Assembly: GCF_900106995.1 (NCBI RefSeq)
Contig: NZ_FNOK01000015.1
Location: 62,001 to 126,000 of the forward strand
DNA from: Saccharopolyspora shandongensis
Lineage (GTDB): Bacteria; Actinomycetota; Actinomycetes; Mycobacteriales; Pseudonocardiaceae
Reading direction: 5' to 3'
DNA: 64,000 nucleotides
Part shown: piece after piece, positions 61,470-64,000 of the stretch
Position numbering within the stretch: the first letter of the stretch is position 1
Layout: the number at the start of each line of letters is the position of its first letter
The notes under the pieces: model-generated
Seen by the model: only the letters and a program-made list of their open reading frames with translations
Told to the model about the DNA's origin: nothing
The model's database searches: none
Program-made: the position numbers and the translations under genes

Positions 61470-61492
61470 CTGTCAGAGGCCCCGAATAGCAT
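61470..61492 (+). promoter_or_regulatory. PafBC (RecA-NDp)-type damage promoter of uvrA
   Basis: CTGTCAGAG-N8-TAGCAT fits the RecA-independent consensus tTGTCRgtg-N8-TAnnnT at the conserved TGTCR, g and spaced TAnnnT positions. It lies about 88 bases before the uvrA start. Confidence 0.65.
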
Positions 61493-61579
61493 GTGCGGGC
61501 GACGTCGCGTACCTGCCGATGCAATGCCTGCAGCCGGCGCGCGTCCACGTCAACACCAGAACTTTTCGAAGGGATCACC

Positions 61580-64000
61580 GTGGCTGACCGCCTTGTCGTT
61601 CGCGGCGCCCGTGAGCACAACCTGCGCGGGATCGACCTGGACCTGCCCCGAGACAGCCTGATCGTGTTCACCGGGCTGTCCGGCTCCGGGAAGTCGAGCC
61701 TGGCCTTCGACACCATCTTCGCGGAGGGACAGCGCCGCTACGTCGAGTCGCTGTCCGCCTACGCACGCCAGTTCCTCGGCCAGATGGACAAGCCCGATGT
61801 GGACTTCATCGAGGGCCTGTCCCCGGCGGTGTCGATCGACCAGAAGTCCACCAGCCGCAACCCGCGGTCGACGGTGGGCACCATCACCGAGGTCTACGAC
61901 TACCTGCGGCTGCTGTACGCGCGAGCGGGCAAGCCGCACTGCCCGACCTGCGGCGAAGCGATCAGCAAGCAGACCCCGCAGCAGATCGTGGACCAGGTGC
62001 TGGAGATGCCCGACCGGGCCAAGTTCCAGGTGCTGGCCCCGGTGGTGCGCGGCCGCAAGGGCGAGTACGTCGACCTGTTCGAGCAGCTGCAGTCGCAGGG
62101 CTACGCGCGCGCCCGCATCGACGGCGTGGTGCACCAGCTGGACGACCCGCCGAAGCTGAAGAAGCAGGAGAAGCACGACATCGCGGTGGTCATCGACCGG
62201 CTCACCGTGAAGTCCGGCGCGAAGCAGCGGCTGACCGACTCGGTGGAGACCGCGCTGCGGCTGGCCGACGGGCTGGTGCTGATCGAGTTCATCGACCTCG
62301 ACGAGGACGACCCGAACCGGGAGCGGAAGTTCTCCGAGAACCTCGCCTGCCCCAACGGTCACCCGCTGGGCGTGGACGAGCTCGAACCGCGGTCGTTCTC
62401 CTTCAACTCGCCCTACGGCGCGTGCCCGGAGTGCGCCGGCCTGGGCATCCGCAAGGAGGTCGACCCGGAGCTGGTCGTGCCGGACGAGGAGCTGTCGCTG
62501 GCCGACGGCGCGATCGCGCCGTGGGCGGGCGGGCACACCGCGGAGTACTTCACCCGGCTGCTGACCTCGCTGTCGGAGGCCATCGGCTTCCGGATGGACG
62601 AGCCGTGGCGGCGGCTGTCGACCAAGGTCAAGAAGGCGGTGCTGCACGGCACCAACGACCAGGTGCACGTCCGGTACAAGAACCGCTACGGCCGGACCCG
62701 CTCCTACTACGCCAGCTACGAGGGCGTCATCCCGTTCCTGGAGCGGCGGCTGGAGCAGACCGAGTCCGACTACGCCCGCGAGAAGTACGAGGGCTACATG
62801 CGGGACGTGCCGTGCCCGGCCTGCGACGGCACCCGGCTCAAGCCGGAGATCCTGGCCGTCACGATGGAGAACGACGAGCGCGGCGAGCTGTCCATCGCCG
62901 AGGTCAGCGGGCTGAGCGTGCGCGAGTGCGCCGCGTTCCTGAACGGGCTGGTGCTGGGTCCGCGCGAGCAGATGATCGCCGGGCGGGTGCTCAAGGAGGT
63001 GCAGGCGCGGCTGGGCTTCCTGCTCGACGTCGGCCTGGACTACCTGTCGCTGGACCGCGCGGCCGGAACGCTCTCCGGCGGTGAGGCGCAGCGCATCCGG
63101 CTGGCGACCCAGATCGGCTCCGGCCTGGTCGGCGTGCTCTACGTGCTGGACGAGCCGTCGATCGGGCTGCACCAGCGGGACAACCACCGGCTGCTGGAGA
63201 CCCTCAGCCGGCTGCGGGACCTGGGCAACACGCTGATCGTCGTCGAGCACGACGAGGACACCGTGCGCAGCGCGGACTGGGTGGTCGACATCGGGCCCGG
63301 CGCGGGCGAGCACGGCGGCCAGGTCGTCCACAGTGGACCGTACAAGAAGCTGCTGGAGAACAAGCAGTCGCTCACCGGCGCGTACCTGGCGGGGCGCAAG
63401 CAGATCCCGGTGCCGGAGGTGCGGCGCCCGCGCGACCGCAAGCGGCAGCTGACCGTGGTCGGGGCGCGCGAGCACAACCTGCGCAAGATCGACGTGTCGT
63501 TCCCGCTGGGCTGCCTGGTGTCGGTCACCGGCGTCTCCGGCTCGGGCAAGTCGACGCTGGTCAACGACATCCTCGCGTCGGTGCTGGCGAACAAGCTCAA
63601 CGGCGCCCGGCAGGTGCCCGGCAGGCACACCCGGATCAAGGGCCTGGAGCACGTCGACAAGCTGGTGCAGGTCGACCAGTCGCCGATCGGCCGCACGCCG
63701 CGGTCGAACCCGGCCACCTACACCGGCGTGTTCGACCACATCCGCAAGCTGTTCGCGGCGACGACCGAGGCGAAGGTGCGCGGCTACCAGCCGGGCCGGT
63801 TCTCGTTCAACGTCAAGGGCGGCCGGTGCGAGTCGTGCGCGGGTGACGGCACGCTGAAGATCGAGATGAACTTCCTGCCGGACGTGTACGTGCCGTGCGA
63901 GGTGTGCAAGGGCGCCCGGTACAACCGGGAGACCCTGGAGGTGCACTACAAGGGCAAGACGATCGCCGAGGTCCTCGACATGCCGATCGAGGAGGCCGCG
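61580..64000 (+). CDS. uvrA: Excinuclease ABC subunit A, C terminus beyond the window
   Basis: 807 residues are visible of about 950. First ATPase Walker A is GLSGSGKSS near 32. Insertion domain zinc sites are CPTCG, CPNG/CPEC and CPACDG. The ABC signature is [13 protein letters not shown] near 496, second Walker [10 protein letters not shown] near 652, and second zinc module CESCAGDG with CEVCKGARY near 755-780. GTG start at 61580 after GAAGGGATCACC. UvrA finds damage and loads UvrB in nucleotide excision repair. The PafBC-type promoter upstream would induce it after DNA damage. Confidence 0.97.
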   Translation, partial: MADRLVVRGAREHNLRGIDLDLPRDSLIVFTGLSGSGKSSLAFDTIFAEGQRRYVESLSAYARQFLGQMDKPDVDFIEGLSPAVSIDQKSTSRNPRSTVGTITEVYDYLRLLYARAGKPHCPTCGEAISKQTPQQIVDQVLEMPDRAKFQVLAPVVRGRKGEYVDLFEQLQSQGYARARIDGVVHQLDDPPKLKKQEKHDIAVVIDRLTVKSGAKQRLTDSVETALRLADGLVLIEFIDLDEDDPNRERKFSENLACPNGHPLGVDELEPRSFSFNSPYGACPECAGLGIRKEVDPELVVPDEELSLADGAIAPWAGGHTAEYFTRLLTSLSEAIGFRMDEPWRRLSTKVKKAVLHGTNDQVHVRYKNRYGRTRSYYASYEGVIPFLERRLEQTESDYAREKYEGYMRDVPCPACDGTRLKPEILAVTMENDERGELSIAEVSGLSVRECAAFLNGLVLGPREQMIAGRVLKEVQARLGFLLDVGLDYLSLDRAAGTLSGGEAQRIRLATQIGSGLVGVLYVLDEPSIGLHQRDNHRLLETLSRLRDLGNTLIVVEHDEDTVRSADWVVDIGPGAGEHGGQVVHSGPYKKLLENKQSLTGAYLAGRKQIPVPEVRRPRDRKRQLTVVGAREHNLRKIDVSFPLGCLVSVTGVSGSGKSTLVNDILASVLANKLNGARQVPGRHTRIKGLEHVDKLVQVDQSPIGRTPRSNPATYTGVFDHIRKLFAATTEAKVRGYQPGRFSFNVKGGRCESCAGDGTLKIEMNFLPDVYVPCEVCKGARYNRETLEVHYKGKTIAEVLDMPIEEAA

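Overview
The window is high-GC actinobacterial DNA. F420-dependent, mycothiol-type and mce genes, GTG/TTG starts and the gene content point to a mycolic-acid-type or related actinomycete. I favour Pseudonocardiales, probably a Saccharopolyspora-like genome, but this is inference because no rRNA is present. No tRNA, rRNA, CRISPR array, prophage or intact insertion sequence was seen.

Bases 1-9134 and 14206-30493 form a steroid (cholesterol/phytosterol) uptake and side-chain degradation locus equivalent to Mycobacterium tuberculosis Rv3494c-Rv3523, but rearranged. The left part holds two thiolase-type lipid-transfer proteins (Ltp3/Ltp4-like), a tandem DUF35 partner, an F420-dependent LLM oxidoreductase, an acyl-CoA ligase, echA19 and fadD19, and a nitronate-monooxygenase-type flavoprotein. 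The right part holds fadD17-fadE27-fadE26 on the minus strand. Opposite them, on the plus strand, run SDR, aldehyde dehydrogenase, SDR, yrbE4A-yrbE4B and mce4A-F. Seven sites matching or nearly matching the KstR operator (TnnAACnnGTTnnA) lie at the control points, so the parts probably form one steroid-inducible regulon. Bases 9354-14218 interrupt it with an ECF sigma factor/membrane protein/DUF2079 operon and a MarR-MFS-SDR cassette.

Bases 30500-35373 are an accessory patch: an AbiEi/DUF559-type protein, a glycosyltransferase, a DUF2268 protease behind a MerR-type promoter, a CPBP protease and a small unknown. Bases 35567-49879 carry an orphan dnaK, an IclR regulator, a YdcF-type protein, LysR plus two penicillin-recognising serine enzymes (one a convincing class A beta-lactamase), a sensor kinase and several transporters with an AraC regulator. 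Bases 49886-64000 mix DNA repair genes (LigD-type polymerase, photolyase, uvrA behind a PafBC-type promoter) with housekeeping membrane and hydrolase genes.

The least explained signal is a family of long intergenic palindromes. Their arms begin CCGTG(A/C)GT or similar, and four copies share a loop around GCTATAGC. One related palindrome lies in frame inside the DUF35 gene, and two near-identical copies bracket the glycosyltransferase. Other items worth attention are two 18-bp perfect palindromes sharing TTTCnnnnGAAA in the only gaps of the mce4-side operon, and the internally deleted relic of a zinc alcohol dehydrogenase at the head of that operon.
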